The notes: a model not told the origin generated them from the letters alone. Shown: positions 28,591-38,057, counted from the stretch's first letter. The stretch: 64,000 bases of DNA from Halobacteroides halobius DSM 5150 (GCF_000328625.1 NC_019978.1:310001-374000), one strand, 5' to 3'. A program made the numbers and translations.

Positions 28591-30258
28591 ATGAACAAAT
28601 TAAAAGATTTTTTTAGTAAGGGATTGAATAATGTACTTAACTTATTTAAAAAAGTGGCTAAAAAAGTTAATTTGGACAAAATTGGTTTAAGCAAAATTCT
28701 ATCTAAGCTTAGTGTTGTTAGAGGTTTAGAATTTGGTTTTGCTTTGATTTTAATTATTATTTTATTAGCTGGAGGAATAGTTTTTTATAATACTTATCAG
28801 ATTAATCAAGAAATCAAATCGATTCAACAAGAGATTGTACCAGCAGTTAGAATTAATGAAAGTATCTTACGTGATGTTGATAATAAAGTAGTTAGAGTTT
28901 ATCGGTGGTTGGCAGGTATAGGTTCTTTTAGTCCCACTCGTAATAACATGGTTAGTGGTGAGATTGATGCAATTAGAAGTTATATCAAAAGCAATAAAGG
29001 AATTAAAAAGTTAGATAAATTAAAAAAGTTAAATCAGCAGTTAACTGCCCAAGGAATTAAGCTAAAAAAGACAGAGCCTAATTCTTATGAAAGAAGGTTA
29101 CTTAGTTCTAAAATAGACCAGACTAGTTTCAAGATTAGATTAGCCAATGCCTCTTTAAGTAGCTATAATATGAAGCGATTAAATAATAATGTTAAAAAAG
29201 TGATGAATTATAGTCAACAGATTAAAAATCGCATTATGATTATGGGGGTAATTATTTTATTACTTCTATTAGGTTTAGGATTTGCTATTGTAAGAAGAGT
29301 TAGTAAAGTTACTTATGAAGTTAAAGATAAAACTAAGCAAGTATCTAATAAGGCTGATTCGGTATCTAATATTGCTGATGAAATGAAGAAAACAGCAGAT
29401 CAAGTAGATGAGAGATTAACTAATGCTTTCGGTTCTATTCAAGATTTAATGAATAGTAATGATGAGGTAGCTAAAGCAGTAGAAGAAGTTTCAGTAGCAA
29501 TCCAAGAAGTATCAGTAGGAGTTGAAGAACTATCTAATCAGGCAGAGAGTATTTCAGAGATTGGAGAAGAAACATATCAAGCATTACAAAAGACTGATAA
29601 AAGAATTGAACGAGGAAATCAATTTGTGCATAGTACTGCTGATACAATGCATCGTTTACAAGAAAGTGTTAGCCAAATTAGCGAAATATCAAATAGGATT
29701 ATTAAAATAACTGATCAAACTAATTTATTAGCTTTAAATGCAGCTATCGAAGCAGCTCGAGCTGGTGAACATGGACAAGGCTTTACAGTTGTAGCCGAGG
29801 AAATTAAGGATTTAGCAGATGAAAGTATGGAAGCAACTAAAGAAGTTCAAGCAATTGTCCAAGAAGTAGAGTCAGCAGCTGAGGAAGCAGTTACTGCAAT
29901 GGTATCTGATGATGGCACAAATGATAGTATTGTGGAGATCTTTGATGAAATAAATCAAATGTCTACTAAAGTTACAACTAAAATGAAACAAGTTAAAGAT
30001 AATGCTGATACTCAAGCAGCGGCTAGTGAACAAGTGGGGGCGTTGGCTCAACAAATCTCTGCTTCTAGTCAGGAAGTTTCGGCTCAAACACAAGAAACTG
30101 TATCATCTACTGAACAGATGAAGGAATTAATGGAACAAATCACAATAAAGAATACTGATTTATATCATAAGATAAATAATCAGGTTAATAATGCTCAAGA
30201 ACAAATAGAGTTAATTGAACGTGTTGTAGAAGCTAATAAAGATTTGAATAAGCAATAG
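28591..30258 (+). CDS. Methyl-accepting chemotaxis protein
   Basis: A 555-residue transmembrane chemoreceptor. A positively charged N-terminus precedes TM1 at about 49-67; an extracytoplasmic helical ligand-binding domain (about 70-210, 4HB-like) is followed by TM2 at about 215-233. The cytoplasmic part has HAMP-like linker and the signalling tip [20 protein letters not shown] in a long coiled coil. Glutamate/glutamine methylation pairs surround it. The N-terminal 48 residues before TM1 are longer than usual and basic. Signal sensed unknown. Confidence 0.93.
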   Translation: MNKLKDFFSKGLNNVLNLFKKVAKKVNLDKIGLSKILSKLSVVRGLEFGFALILIIILLAGGIVFYNTYQINQEIKSIQQEIVPAVRINESILRDVDNKVVRVYRWLAGIGSFSPTRNNMVSGEIDAIRSYIKSNKGIKKLDKLKKLNQQLTAQGIKLKKTEPNSYERRLLSSKIDQTSFKIRLANASLSSYNMKRLNNNVKKVMNYSQQIKNRIMIMGVIILLLLLGLGFAIVRRVSKVTYEVKDKTKQVSNKADSVSNIADEMKKTADQVDERLTNAFGSIQDLMNSNDEVAKAVEEVSVAIQEVSVGVEELSNQAESISEIGEETYQALQKTDKRIERGNQFVHSTADTMHRLQESVSQISEISNRIIKITDQTNLLALNAAIEAARAGEHGQGFTVVAEEIKDLADESMEATKEVQAIVQEVESAAEEAVTAMVSDDGTNDSIVEIFDEINQMSTKVTTKMKQVKDNADTQAAASEQVGALAQQISASSQEVSAQTQETVSSTEQMKELMEQITIKNTDLYHKINNQVNNAQEQIELIERVVEANKDLNKQ

Positions 30259-30273
30259 TAAGAGGTTATTTAA

Positions 30274-30304
30274 AGAGTTCCCTAATTAGGGAACTCTTTT
30301 TTTG
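30274..30304 (+). terminator. Terminator after the chemoreceptor gene
   Basis: AGAGTTCCC and GGGAACTCT pair around TAATTA, followed by a run of T. Confidence 0.92.
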
Positions 30305-30433
30305 GATCATCTTAATTATATTTACCTGTTGCAGATGTAATTTCTTTTACTTATAATAATACTATGGCAAATTATATTTGTTTAATCACTTTGGAAGCAG
30401 TTCCAAACTTATTGTTAAAGAAGGTGTTTAAAA

Positions 30434-31714
30434 ATGGAAAATAGTTGTAAAATGGAGAAGTTTAGTCATCAGATTGAAAAGAACTATAAGGTCAATTTTT
30501 ATGCTAATATTTTTGATGGTTCTTTTTTTGCCTTAGGGATGGGATTTGTCTCACTTAGCACTATCTTGCCTTTATTTGTTAAACAGTTGACAGATTCTAA
30601 ATTTTTAATTAGCTTAATTACAGCAACATTAATGTTTGGGGCCAATATCCCCCAGTTATTTGCAGCTAGGAAAATAGAAGGTCTGTATCGTAAGAAAAAA
30701 GTAGTACTTTTATTAGGATTGTTGCAAAGATTACCTTGGTTATGTTTAGCTATCCTGACTTATGTATTAACCCCAGAATATCAAAATTGGCTACTGGTTA
30801 TCTTTTTTGTCTGTTGGGGTTTATATAGTGTAGCCGGAGGATTAGTTGGCCCAGCTTGGTTTGACCTAGTATCAAAGGTTATACCGGTTGATCGTAGAGG
30901 TAGATTTTTTGGTTACAGAACTTTTTTGAGTAGTATTTTACAAGTTCTAGGGGCATTAGGAGCTGGTTATATTATTAAGAGTTTTAATTTTCCTTTTAGT
31001 TTTACAGTTCTATTTACTTTAGCTTTTATTGCATTAATGATATCCTACTTATTTTTATTAGTAATTAAAGAACCGGCTTATCCAACAGTTAATCAAAAAC
31101 AAGGATTTAGAGAATATTTTAAGAAATTACCAATGATTTTAAAAGAGAAGGTTAATTTCAGAAATTATTTGTTATGTGTCTTTTTTATTCAGTTTATTGG
31201 TATGTCTAATGGATTATTTACTGTAGCAGGTATTGAAAGGTTAGGACTAACTGATAAGATAGCTAGTGATGTAGTGGGTACTTTTACTATATTATTAATT
31301 GTTAGTCAGAGTTTAACAAATATATTTTGGGGGCATGTTAGTGATAGATATGGTCATAAATTGGTGATGACTCTATGTGCTGCTTTTAACTCTATTGGAG
31401 TTTTAATTGCTTTATTCGCTCAAAGTATTATGGCTTTTTATTTTGTTTTTATTATAACTGGTATAGCATTAGGGGCACAGAAGGTATCATTTTTAACTAT
31501 TATTCCTGAGTTTTGTAACCCTGAAGAACGTCCTACATATGTAGCTATTACCAATACTGTATCCGGATTAACAATAGCTTGTGTTTCTTTATTAGGGGGA
31601 TTATTAGCTGATTTATTTAATTATCAAATAGTTTTTGGTATATCTTTTTTAATGGTTGCTATTGGAGCAGGTTTATTGCTTACTAAAGTGTATGACCCTC
31701 GAGATATAAGTTAA
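30434..31714 (+). CDS. Major facilitator superfamily transporter (second)
   Basis: A 426-residue MFS protein with about 12 helices. The motif DRRGRFFGYRTFLSS and the WFDLVSKVIPVDRRG segment resemble the DHA-like or Bacillus YxiO/YfkF-type exporters. The N-terminal 20 residues are hydrophilic and contain two Cys. AAGGTG lies about 8 bases before the ATG. Substrate unknown. It converges on the reverse-strand aminotransferase-like gene with only 8 bases between stops. Confidence 0.88.
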   Translation: MENSCKMEKFSHQIEKNYKVNFYANIFDGSFFALGMGFVSLSTILPLFVKQLTDSKFLISLITATLMFGANIPQLFAARKIEGLYRKKKVVLLLGLLQRLPWLCLAILTYVLTPEYQNWLLVIFFVCWGLYSVAGGLVGPAWFDLVSKVIPVDRRGRFFGYRTFLSSILQVLGALGAGYIIKSFNFPFSFTVLFTLAFIALMISYLFLLVIKEPAYPTVNQKQGFREYFKKLPMILKEKVNFRNYLLCVFFIQFIGMSNGLFTVAGIERLGLTDKIASDVVGTFTILLIVSQSLTNIFWGHVSDRYGHKLVMTLCAAFNSIGVLIALFAQSIMAFYFVFIITGIALGAQKVSFLTIIPEFCNPEERPTYVAITNTVSGLTIACVSLLGGLLADLFNYQIVFGISFLMVAIGAGLLLTKVYDPRDIS

Positions 31715-31722
31715 GAATAAGT

Positions 31723-33138
31723 TTATAGCTTAAAGAAGTGATCATAATTAAAGTCTTTTTTAGGCATGTATTCTCCACTAGTACTATCAAACTCATAATT
31801 TTTAGTTAGGTCAAAACCGGATTGTTGACGTTTGATAATTTTTTGTAAAGTATTAATTAAATGATCTATTTCTTTAGTTGTGTTATAGCTACCAAAGCTG
31901 ATGCGAACTAAGCCAGGTTTTTGGGAATAATCTTCTTGAGCAAGAGCTTTTTTTGATTGATTGATCTCTTTATCTGTTAATCCTAGTAGATAATGAATAT
32001 AAGGATGGGCACAAAAGCAACCATTTCTAACTCCAATACCAGCTTCATTAGCTAAGATAGCTGCTACTAAAGAATGAGGAATTGATGTAATATTAAATGG
32101 AATAACGCCAACTTGTTTTTTAGCATTACCAGTCTTCATAGCTCCATAGAGTTTAACTTCTTCTAGTTGTTGTAGTTGGTCTAGAGTATAGTTAAGAAGT
32201 TTATTTTCATGTTTAACTATTTTTTTAAAACCTATTTTTTCTAAGAATTTTATAGTGGCACCTAAAGCTACAGCACCAATTATATTAGGGGTGCCTGCTT
32301 CTTCTTTGTCTGGGAGGTTGGCCCAAATTGTATCATCTAAGGTAACTGCTTTAATAGTTCCTCCTCCACTATAATCGGGACCTTGTTGTAAGAAAGTATC
32401 TTTAGGGCCAACTAAGACTCCAGTACCAAAAGGAGCGTACATTTTGTGAGCTGAAAAAGCTAAATAATCAATATGTTCTGGATTATTATTTGATTTTATA
32501 TCAATTGGGCGATGAGGTATTAGTTGGGCTGCATCGACTAGTAGTTGACTATTATAATTATGAACTACACGAGCTATTTTATGGATTGGATTAATATAAC
32601 CTGTTACATTAGAAGCTCCACAGATTGCTACTAGTTTAACTCTTTTTCCGTATTTTTCTAGTTTAGACTTTAAGTCTGTCAAATCTAGTCTACCATTTTC
32701 ATTTAATTGTAGATAGATAACTTTAGCTTTATTGCGCCAAGGTAGAATATTAGAATGATGTTCCATTAAAGTAGTAATTACAATATCACCGTCTGATAAA
32801 TTTAGACTATAAGATAATTTATTAATTGCTTCAGTAGTATTTTTAACAAAGATAGTAGTATTTTTATCCTTATCTGCTCCTATGAAGTTAGCCACTATGT
32901 TATGTACATCATCATAAATTTTAGTAGCAATTTGTGATTTAAAGCCAGCTCCGCGATGAACATTAGAATACCAATGTAAGAATTTTTTTACTTTATAATA
33001 ACTTACTTTAAAAGCAGGAGTGCTAGCAGCATTATCAAAATTTACATATTTAGTAAAACCGTTATTCATTAAAGGAACTTGTGTATCCAAACCAATTATT
33101 TCTTTTCTGATTAAAGAAGCAAATGATCTTTCAAACAT
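31723..33138 (-). CDS. Cysteine desulfurase-like class V aminotransferase
   Basis: A 471-residue PLP enzyme of the SufS/CsdA branch. The N-terminus reads YVNFDNAASTPAF, the PLP Lys lies in FSAHKMYAPFGTGVLVG, and the conserved His is in MEHHSNILPWR. A cysteine is found in GVRNGCFCAHPYIH, in the region of the sulfur-carrying cysteine of SufS/IscS. Its N-terminal about 25 residues and C-terminal about 40 residues (ending PKKDFNYDHFFKL) exceed the usual 400-410 length. Function in sulfur mobilisation is inferred; no sufBCD is near. The IS110 element lies directly upstream, so its promoter may have been altered. Confidence 0.88.
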   Translation of the reverse strand: MFERSFASLIRKEIIGLDTQVPLMNNGFTKYVNFDNAASTPAFKVSYYKVKKFLHWYSNVHRGAGFKSQIATKIYDDVHNIVANFIGADKDKNTTIFVKNTTEAINKLSYSLNLSDGDIVITTLMEHHSNILPWRNKAKVIYLQLNENGRLDLTDLKSKLEKYGKRVKLVAICGASNVTGYINPIHKIARVVHNYNSQLLVDAAQLIPHRPIDIKSNNNPEHIDYLAFSAHKMYAPFGTGVLVGPKDTFLQQGPDYSGGGTIKAVTLDDTIWANLPDKEEAGTPNIIGAVALGATIKFLEKIGFKKIVKHENKLLNYTLDQLQQLEEVKLYGAMKTGNAKKQVGVIPFNITSIPHSLVAAILANEAGIGVRNGCFCAHPYIHYLLGLTDKEINQSKKALAQEDYSQKPGLVRISFGSYNTTKEIDHLINTLQKIIKRQQSGFDLTKNYEFDSTSGEYMPKKDFNYDHFFKL

Positions 33139-33309
33139 ATTTTCCCTCCCTCTTGTAAGTTAAACTAGCTCTCTTATACTCACTCATTCTTAGAATTTGA
33201 GTTTTTAATAAACATTTTTCCATTAGACAAATAGATATTAATTGAAGATAAATAAATATTTGGAATATCTTTGATAAACTATACCTAAAAGAGAATTTAG
33301 CATTTTTAA

Positions 33310-33490
33310 ATATGGTCGCCAAATTAGATCTCCACAAATACCATGGCAGTTTAACCTCCCATATCTCGCAGGGTCTACGCCCCTAAATTCCTTCGTTCTA
33401 CCTGTCCATGGGTGGAGGCTGGATATGCTCCTTAACTGGGTCATGCCCTTATGGAAAAATTCTTTCCAGCTTCTCCTGGCTTCGTTTATT
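33310..33490 (-). ncRNA. Candidate IS110 bridge-type RNA region
   Basis: On the minus strand, just after the transposase stop, the sequence is clearly more GC-rich than its surroundings and full of short hairpins: CCAG-GAGAAG-CTGG, GGG-CATGA-CCC, AGGGGCGTAGACCCT and a CCATGG-containing stem. No convincing protein fits (short frames there lack ribosome sites). IS110-family elements are known to encode a structured bridge RNA in the non-coding end. Assignment as that RNA is inference from position and structure. Confidence 0.5.
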
Positions 33491-33554
33491 AAAGTACAAT
33501 TCCTATAATGAATAAAGCTAAAAGAACCAATATATAAATTTGATTTACTTACCT

Positions 33555-34841
33555 TTAAGCAGCATTCTTCACATTAGGTCTTTTAATATCATTCAACATC
33601 TTTTTCCCATCGTATTCTACTTGCTTTCTACCTAATGTAAAAAGAACTCGGATTAATTTACAACACAAAACTATCAGAGATTGTTTTTTCTTAAGCGGGT
33701 TTTCACGACGAGTAGTATAATATTTATGCAATTGTCTAAATTCATCATTCTGTGCCACCAGAGGCATTGCTACCCTATACAATAAAGCTCTTAATTTGGG
33801 ACGTCCTCGCTTTGTTATTTTGGTTTCCCCCTTATGCTTACCTGAGCTATTTTCTTTTAAGTTTAAACCCGCCAAACTTATAATTTGCTTTGGATGTTCA
33901 TAATCCCACAAATCACCTACTTCTGAGATGAAACCTGCTATTGTTTTAACTCCTACTCCATCTACTGTCAGCATTTTTTCAACCCCAGGTATCTTTTCTA
34001 ACAACTTTTCTACTTTCTCCATTAAAACTTCTAACTCTTCGTTTATAAAACAATATTGTTTTATATGATAGCTAATCTCTTCTTTCCCCATCTTAAATCC
34101 TTCGGTTACACCTATTGACCTCACAGCTGCCTTTTTTAACTTCTTAGCTCTCTTTATTCCCACACCTCTTTTAATACCTTCTTCTCGCCATTTAGCTACT
34201 ATTTCTTCTGCTTCCATCTTAGCTATCTGATCTGGATAAGGAAAATATTTTAAAGTAGCTAACGCTGCTTTTCCAGTCCAATCTTTAAATACTTCATTAA
34301 ATTCTGGAAAATATATATCTAACCAACGCATTACTCTGTTTTTCACTCTGGTTAAATCTTGCGTTAGCTTTTCTTTATGCGTCATAGCTACTCTCATTTC
34401 CGCATAAATTCCTTCAGGAATATTTGGTTCAGAAAAGCGACCATCTTTAACCAATTGAGCTATTACTTTGGCATCTTTAACATCATTCTTTGTTGGATTA
34501 TTATCATCTAACTCTTTCGATTTCTTTACATGATGAGGATTTACTAGTACTAGTTTTATTTCTTCTTCTGTGATGAATTGAGCTATATTTAGCCAATAAT
34601 GACCTGTTGGCTCCATTCCTATAACTACTTCTTCTTTCTCATTTTCTATTTTAACTTTCTTAATCCAATTTAAAAGTCTTTCTAAACCATTCTGAGTATT
34701 CTTAAATTTTAATGGTTTATCATATTCAATCCCCCGATAGTTTTGGGCTCTCGCTACATGTTGCTTCTTGGCAATATCAATTCCAATTACTAAAGTTGTC
34801 GATTTAATTTGCTTAATCTTCTTATTTTGGGTATAATTCAT
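33555..34841 (-). CDS. IS110-family transposase (DEDD)
   Basis: The 428-residue transposase has the N-terminal RuvC-like DEDD domain (VIGIDIAKKQHVARAQ, MEPTGHYWLNI, the DAKVIAQLVKDGR segment) and the C-terminal transposase_20 domain with the serine region LAGLNLKENSSGKHKG and KRGRPKLRALLY. I start at ATG 34841 because AAGGAGG lies seven bases upstream; a further in-frame ATG at 34877 would put that site inside the protein. Length and motifs are intact, so it may be active. Confidence 0.93.
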   Translation of the reverse strand: MNYTQNKKIKQIKSTTLVIGIDIAKKQHVARAQNYRGIEYDKPLKFKNTQNGLERLLNWIKKVKIENEKEEVVIGMEPTGHYWLNIAQFITEEEIKLVLVNPHHVKKSKELDDNNPTKNDVKDAKVIAQLVKDGRFSEPNIPEGIYAEMRVAMTHKEKLTQDLTRVKNRVMRWLDIYFPEFNEVFKDWTGKAALATLKYFPYPDQIAKMEAEEIVAKWREEGIKRGVGIKRAKKLKKAAVRSIGVTEGFKMGKEEISYHIKQYCFINEELEVLMEKVEKLLEKIPGVEKMLTVDGVGVKTIAGFISEVGDLWDYEHPKQIISLAGLNLKENSSGKHKGETKITKRGRPKLRALLYRVAMPLVAQNDEFRQLHKYYTTRRENPLKKKQSLIVLCCKLIRVLFTLGRKQVEYDGKKMLNDIKRPNVKNAA

Positions 34842-34849
34842 TTGTCGGC

Positions 34850-34892
34850 CTCCTTGGTATTTGGTGTCTGCAACCAAAATTATACCAAGGAG
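34850..34892 (-). promoter_or_regulatory. Hairpin covering the IS110 transposase ribosome site
   Basis: CTCCTTGGTAT (34850-34860) and ATACCAAGGAG (34882-34892) are perfect 11-base inverted copies. On the transposase mRNA the stem includes the AAGGAGG ribosome site, so the folded form would block translation. This could limit expression from read-through transcripts. Confidence 0.65.
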
Positions 34893-35049
34893 TTCTTTTT
34901 TTGTCGAATGTCATATTTAAACCTAACAGGAATGCTCCTTATTAAGTGATTACTTTTAGTATATGATATTACCTAAGTTATTGTGTAATGGTGAATAAAA
35001 GATTGAGGATCGGTAATACTAAGCACAGGTAAAAAAGGAGGTAATAATA

Positions 35050-35238
35050 ATGAAAGTTGAAGTTGATAAGGGAGCATGTATTAGTTGTGGGCTATGTGTT
35101 AATAGCGCAGGAGAAGTATTTAGCTGGGATGATAATGAAAAAGCTAAAGCTATTAGTGGAGATGTTCCTAGTGATTTAGAAGCAGATGTTACAGCAGCTG
35201 TAGAAGGCTGTCCTACTGATGCTATTATGGAGAAGTAG
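35050..35238 (+). CDS. [4Fe-4S] ferredoxin (62 residues)
   Basis: A small electron carrier with one [4Fe-4S] cluster. Ligands are C10, C13, C16 (CISCGLC) and distal C54 (CPTDAI). The Asp/Glu-rich sequence and SAGEVFSWDDNEKA match the single-cluster ferredoxins of Thermotoga and clostridia. AGGAGG precedes ATG. It is monocistronic with a strong terminator. Confidence 0.95.
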   Translation: MKVEVDKGACISCGLCVNSAGEVFSWDDNEKAKAISGDVPSDLEADVTAAVEGCPTDAIMEK

Positions 35239-35244
35239 AATAAA

Positions 35245-35270
35245 AAAAAGGCGCCTTAAGGCGCCTTTTT
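35245..35270. terminator. Bidirectional terminator between ferredoxin and SEC-C genes
   Basis: AAAAAGGCGCC and GGCGCCTTTTT pair around TTAA. A-tract on one side and T-tract on the other allow use in both directions. Confidence 0.93.
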
Positions 35271-35271
35271 G

Positions 35272-36435
35272 TTATAATTCTATCTTTAATTGTTTGTTGA
35301 TTTTTTTATAGGTTCTAGCTACAGTAGAGGCACTAACTTCGTATCTCTTTCCTACATCGCCTTGAGTTAAATTAAGATCTACTAAGCGATTAACTAGGTA
35401 TTCTAATCCGGCGGCCCAACTTGTTGCGTTTCCTCTAATTGAATCAGATTTTTCCTTGAATTTGCGCCATAGTTCTAAGCTAACATTTACTTCAGGAAGA
35501 GTTAGTTTTTGCTTCATCTTTTCGGTAGCTATTTTTTCTATTTTATCTGTTGGTTCTATATTATCATCTAATGTAATTTTAAATCTATTCTTTAATTCTA
35601 ATAATGAATTATGTAAGTTTGATTCTTCTGTTGAAATTAATTCTTCTGTAATATTATCTAATGAAAGGTGGTCTTGTACCAATTCAATAATTTTTTGATC
35701 ATAATTATCGTCATTTTGTCTTAATTTTAATTGTTGAATTTTACTTGGGATAAGGGAGATAAATAAACTATACTCTTGTATAAATTTATTCCAATATGAT
35801 GTCTTATTTGTTGATTCATAAGCAGTTTGCAAATAATTAATAATATTTATAACTTGCTCTTTTAAATCATTGACTACTTTTCCTAAAGTACCTATAATTT
35901 GATATGTATTCTTTATTTTAGCTATACGAGTAAAAAGGATATCATGTTCATTAGCCATTTCTGTAAGAGTATCTGTTTTAGATACTATAAAAGTCTCATT
36001 TTCCCATAAATCTTTCAAATGATAACCTTCTTTGTCTATTTTTTTTACTTCGTAAACTCCTAAATTTAAATCTATTAATCGTTTAAGGACTCTTTTTTCT
36101 CTTCTGTTTAATTGATTACTATATTTTTCTGCAAATAATTTGATTAATGTTTGGTTCTCTTTAATTGGATAGTCAAATAAAATAATATTAGTTAAATTGG
36201 CGGCTTCCCCTTGGGCCAACTCCCTACTATGACCATAGTTCATTAATTTACGATAGTCTTTTTTTAATTCTCTAGTTTCTGACCGGAATTTTTCAGAAAA
36301 ATTAATTGCTTTATTAATAACATTTTGTTTAGCATTATTATATAAGCGTTGAGTTTTTTCTTGAGGCAAGCAACATTTTTTATACTTTTGTTCACTTCCA
36401 CAAGGACATGGTTCGTTTCTACCTACTTTAGACAT
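35272..36435 (-). CDS. SEC-C zinc-knuckle protein with C-terminal HTH/cyclin-box-like domain
   Basis: The 387-residue protein starts with a SEC-C motif (GRNEPCPCGSEQKYKKCC), the zinc knuckle known from the SecA tail. A long alpha-helical, charged middle follows. The last about 60 residues (ATSWAAGLEYLVNRLVDLNL and VGKRYEVSASTVARTYKKIN) look like a helix-turn-helix inside a cyclin-like fold resembling TFIIB core repeats and DUF6398 proteins. This suggests nucleic acid binding, but no function is known. GGAGGG lies upstream of the ATG on the reverse strand. Confidence 0.75.
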   Translation of the reverse strand: MSKVGRNEPCPCGSEQKYKKCCLPQEKTQRLYNNAKQNVINKAINFSEKFRSETRELKKDYRKLMNYGHSRELAQGEAANLTNIILFDYPIKENQTLIKLFAEKYSNQLNRREKRVLKRLIDLNLGVYEVKKIDKEGYHLKDLWENETFIVSKTDTLTEMANEHDILFTRIAKIKNTYQIIGTLGKVVNDLKEQVINIINYLQTAYESTNKTSYWNKFIQEYSLFISLIPSKIQQLKLRQNDDNYDQKIIELVQDHLSLDNITEELISTEESNLHNSLLELKNRFKITLDDNIEPTDKIEKIATEKMKQKLTLPEVNVSLELWRKFKEKSDSIRGNATSWAAGLEYLVNRLVDLNLTQGDVGKRYEVSASTVARTYKKINKQLKIEL

Positions 36436-36548
36436 AATTTTCCCTCCATATATCTTGATTTTAGCAAGATTATTGTATCATAATTAATTAGGTTTGTCTA
36501 AATTTTTGGTATTTTGTTTTAGTATTAAAGATAGAAAGGAGTAGTATA

Positions 36549-37673
36549 ATGAAATTAAAATCTAAAATTAACCAATACGCTACTAAATTAGGAATAGATA
36601 AGATAGGGATAACAACTACTGATGATTTTAGTAGACTTAGAGATTTTTTATATAAGATGAGAGAGAAAGAGTTTTTATCTAAATTTGTAAAGAAAGATTT
36701 AGAACTGATTACTGATCCTAAAGAAGTACTATCAAATGCTAAATCAGTAATAGTCTGTGCTATTTCTTATCAAGTAGATGATGTTTATATAACTGAAAGT
36801 AAAGAAAAAACAACAAAAGAATTAAGGGGGAAGTTATCTAGATTTGCTTGGGGCCAAGACTATCACCATGTATTAGGAAAAAAACTAGATAAGTTAGTTC
36901 AATTTTTACAAAGAGAAGAAGAAAATTTAAAAGCTAAAACTTTTGTTGATACTGGGCCAACAATAGATCGTGCTTTAGCTAGGAGAGCTGGAATAGGCTG
37001 GCAGGGTAAAAATTGTAGTATTATTAATCCTGAGTATGGCTCTTGGATTTTTATAGGTGGAATTATTACTAATTTAGATTTAGAGATTGATCAACCTATA
37101 GAAGATCAATGTGGTGATTGTAGAAAATGCTTAGATGCTTGTCCTACAGGTGCTTTAAAGGCTCCTTATACATTAGATAGTAGAAAGTGCTTAGGCTATC
37201 TTACTCTCAAGCGAGGTTATATAGATCGAGATAATCGTAAGAAGTTTGGAACTAGATTATGGGGTTGTGATACGTGCCAAGAAGTCTGTCCTTCTAATCA
37301 AGAAGTAGAGATTGGAGATCATAAAGAATTTAGACCTCAAAAATTGGCTGCTTATCCTAAGTTACCACAATTATTAAGTTTAACTAAAAGTGAGTATAGA
37401 GATAAATTCGGGCCAACTCCTATGAATTGGAGAGGAAAAAGACCAATTCAACGTAATGCAGCTATTATCTTAGGTAATCTAGGTGATAAGGAAGCTGTTC
37501 CCTATTTAATTGAAGCCTTAGAAGATCCAAAACCAATTGTACGTGCTCATGCTGCTTGGGCTTTGGCAGAGATAGGAGATGGTAGCGTAGTAGATGATTT
37601 AAAAAAGGTTTTAGTTAAAGAAAAGGAGGAGAGGGTAAAAGAGGAGGTACAAGAAGCTATTAATCAATTTTAA
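36549..37673 (+). CDS. queG: Epoxyqueuosine reductase QueG
   Basis: QueG reduces epoxyqueuosine to queuosine in tRNA using a cobalamin and two [4Fe-4S] clusters. The 374-residue protein has the DUF1730 N-terminal domain (TGPTIDRALARRAGIGWQGKN), two cluster motifs (CGDCRKCLDACP and CDTCQEVCPSN) and C-terminal HEAT-like repeats that bind tRNA (RNAAIILGNLGDKEAVPYLIEAL in parts). AAAGGAG precedes ATG. The other queuosine genes are not in the window. Confidence 0.94.
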   Translation: MKLKSKINQYATKLGIDKIGITTTDDFSRLRDFLYKMREKEFLSKFVKKDLELITDPKEVLSNAKSVIVCAISYQVDDVYITESKEKTTKELRGKLSRFAWGQDYHHVLGKKLDKLVQFLQREEENLKAKTFVDTGPTIDRALARRAGIGWQGKNCSIINPEYGSWIFIGGIITNLDLEIDQPIEDQCGDCRKCLDACPTGALKAPYTLDSRKCLGYLTLKRGYIDRDNRKKFGTRLWGCDTCQEVCPSNQEVEIGDHKEFRPQKLAAYPKLPQLLSLTKSEYRDKFGPTPMNWRGKRPIQRNAAIILGNLGDKEAVPYLIEALEDPKPIVRAHAAWALAEIGDGSVVDDLKKVLVKEKEERVKEEVQEAINQF

Positions 37674-37754
37674 TATATAGTTGTACTTTTAGATTGCTGA
37701 GAGAGGATTTCTCACTAAATAAATTTCTCAAAATTCGTCTAAGCTTACTTCCAT

Positions 37755-37810
37755 AAAAATAAGGTTAAGCTAATCAAAATAGGTGATTAGCTAACCCAAA
37801 CCTTATTTTT
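37755..37810 (+). terminator. Large terminator hairpin after queG
   Basis: AAAAATAAGGTT (37755-37766) pairs with AACCTTATTTTT (37799-37810), and AGCTAATC/GATTAGCT form an inner stem. The T-rich 3' arm serves as the tail. Confidence 0.8.
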
Positions 37811-37852
37811 ATTCCAGTTCAATAAGACTCATTAATGAAAAATTTAGGAGTC

Positions 37853-38057
37853 GTTGCGAAACTCTCTCCAGCAATTACTAAAGGTATTGTGGGGCTTTTG
37901 GACTGTCTTATAGTTTTTGTTCATATGCTTTGAATGAAAGGTAAAATAGATATGAATAAGCAAATCTATGATTTGGTTTATCTCATTTTACCTGGAATGA
38001 AATGAACAAAAACTATTAAAGGAAAAAGCTACACAATGCCTGATTGAGAAGCGCAAC
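37853..38057. repeat. 205-bp imperfect inverted repeat (MITE-like or structured RNA)
   Basis: The arms pair at several levels: GTTGCG/CGCAAC (37853/38052), ATTGTG/CACAAT (37886/38032), ATAGTTTTTGTTCAT/ATGAACAAAAACTAT (37910/38002), AGGTAAAAT/ATTTTACCT (37939/37985), GATA/TATC and a central CAAATC-TAT-GATTTG. It contains no gene and occupies most of the 544-base gap between queG and bioB. It could be a palindromic MITE or a transcribed RNA. I found no second copy in the window. Confidence 0.75.

Larger units (their letters stand above)
33300..34900 (-). mobile_element. IS110-family insertion sequence (approximate limits)
   Basis: A DEDD-type transposase gene is flanked downstream by a 200-base structured non-coding region and upstream by a hairpin. 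IS110 elements lack terminal inverted repeats, so the ends cannot be fixed without an empty site; the limits given cover the structured parts. The long non-coding flank on the 3' side of the gene fits the IS1111 type of arrangement better than the IS110 type. Confidence 0.75.

Noticed and set aside
33131-33444. Two short reverse-strand frames of 68 codons between the aminotransferase-like gene and IS110
   Set aside because: They overlap each other in different frames, lack ribosome sites and lie in the structured, GC-richer region better explained as RNA.
37853-38057. CRISPR array or riboswitch before bioB
   Set aside because: There are no regularly spaced direct repeats, and no known riboswitch core; the structure is one nested inverted repeat upstream of the bioB promoter.
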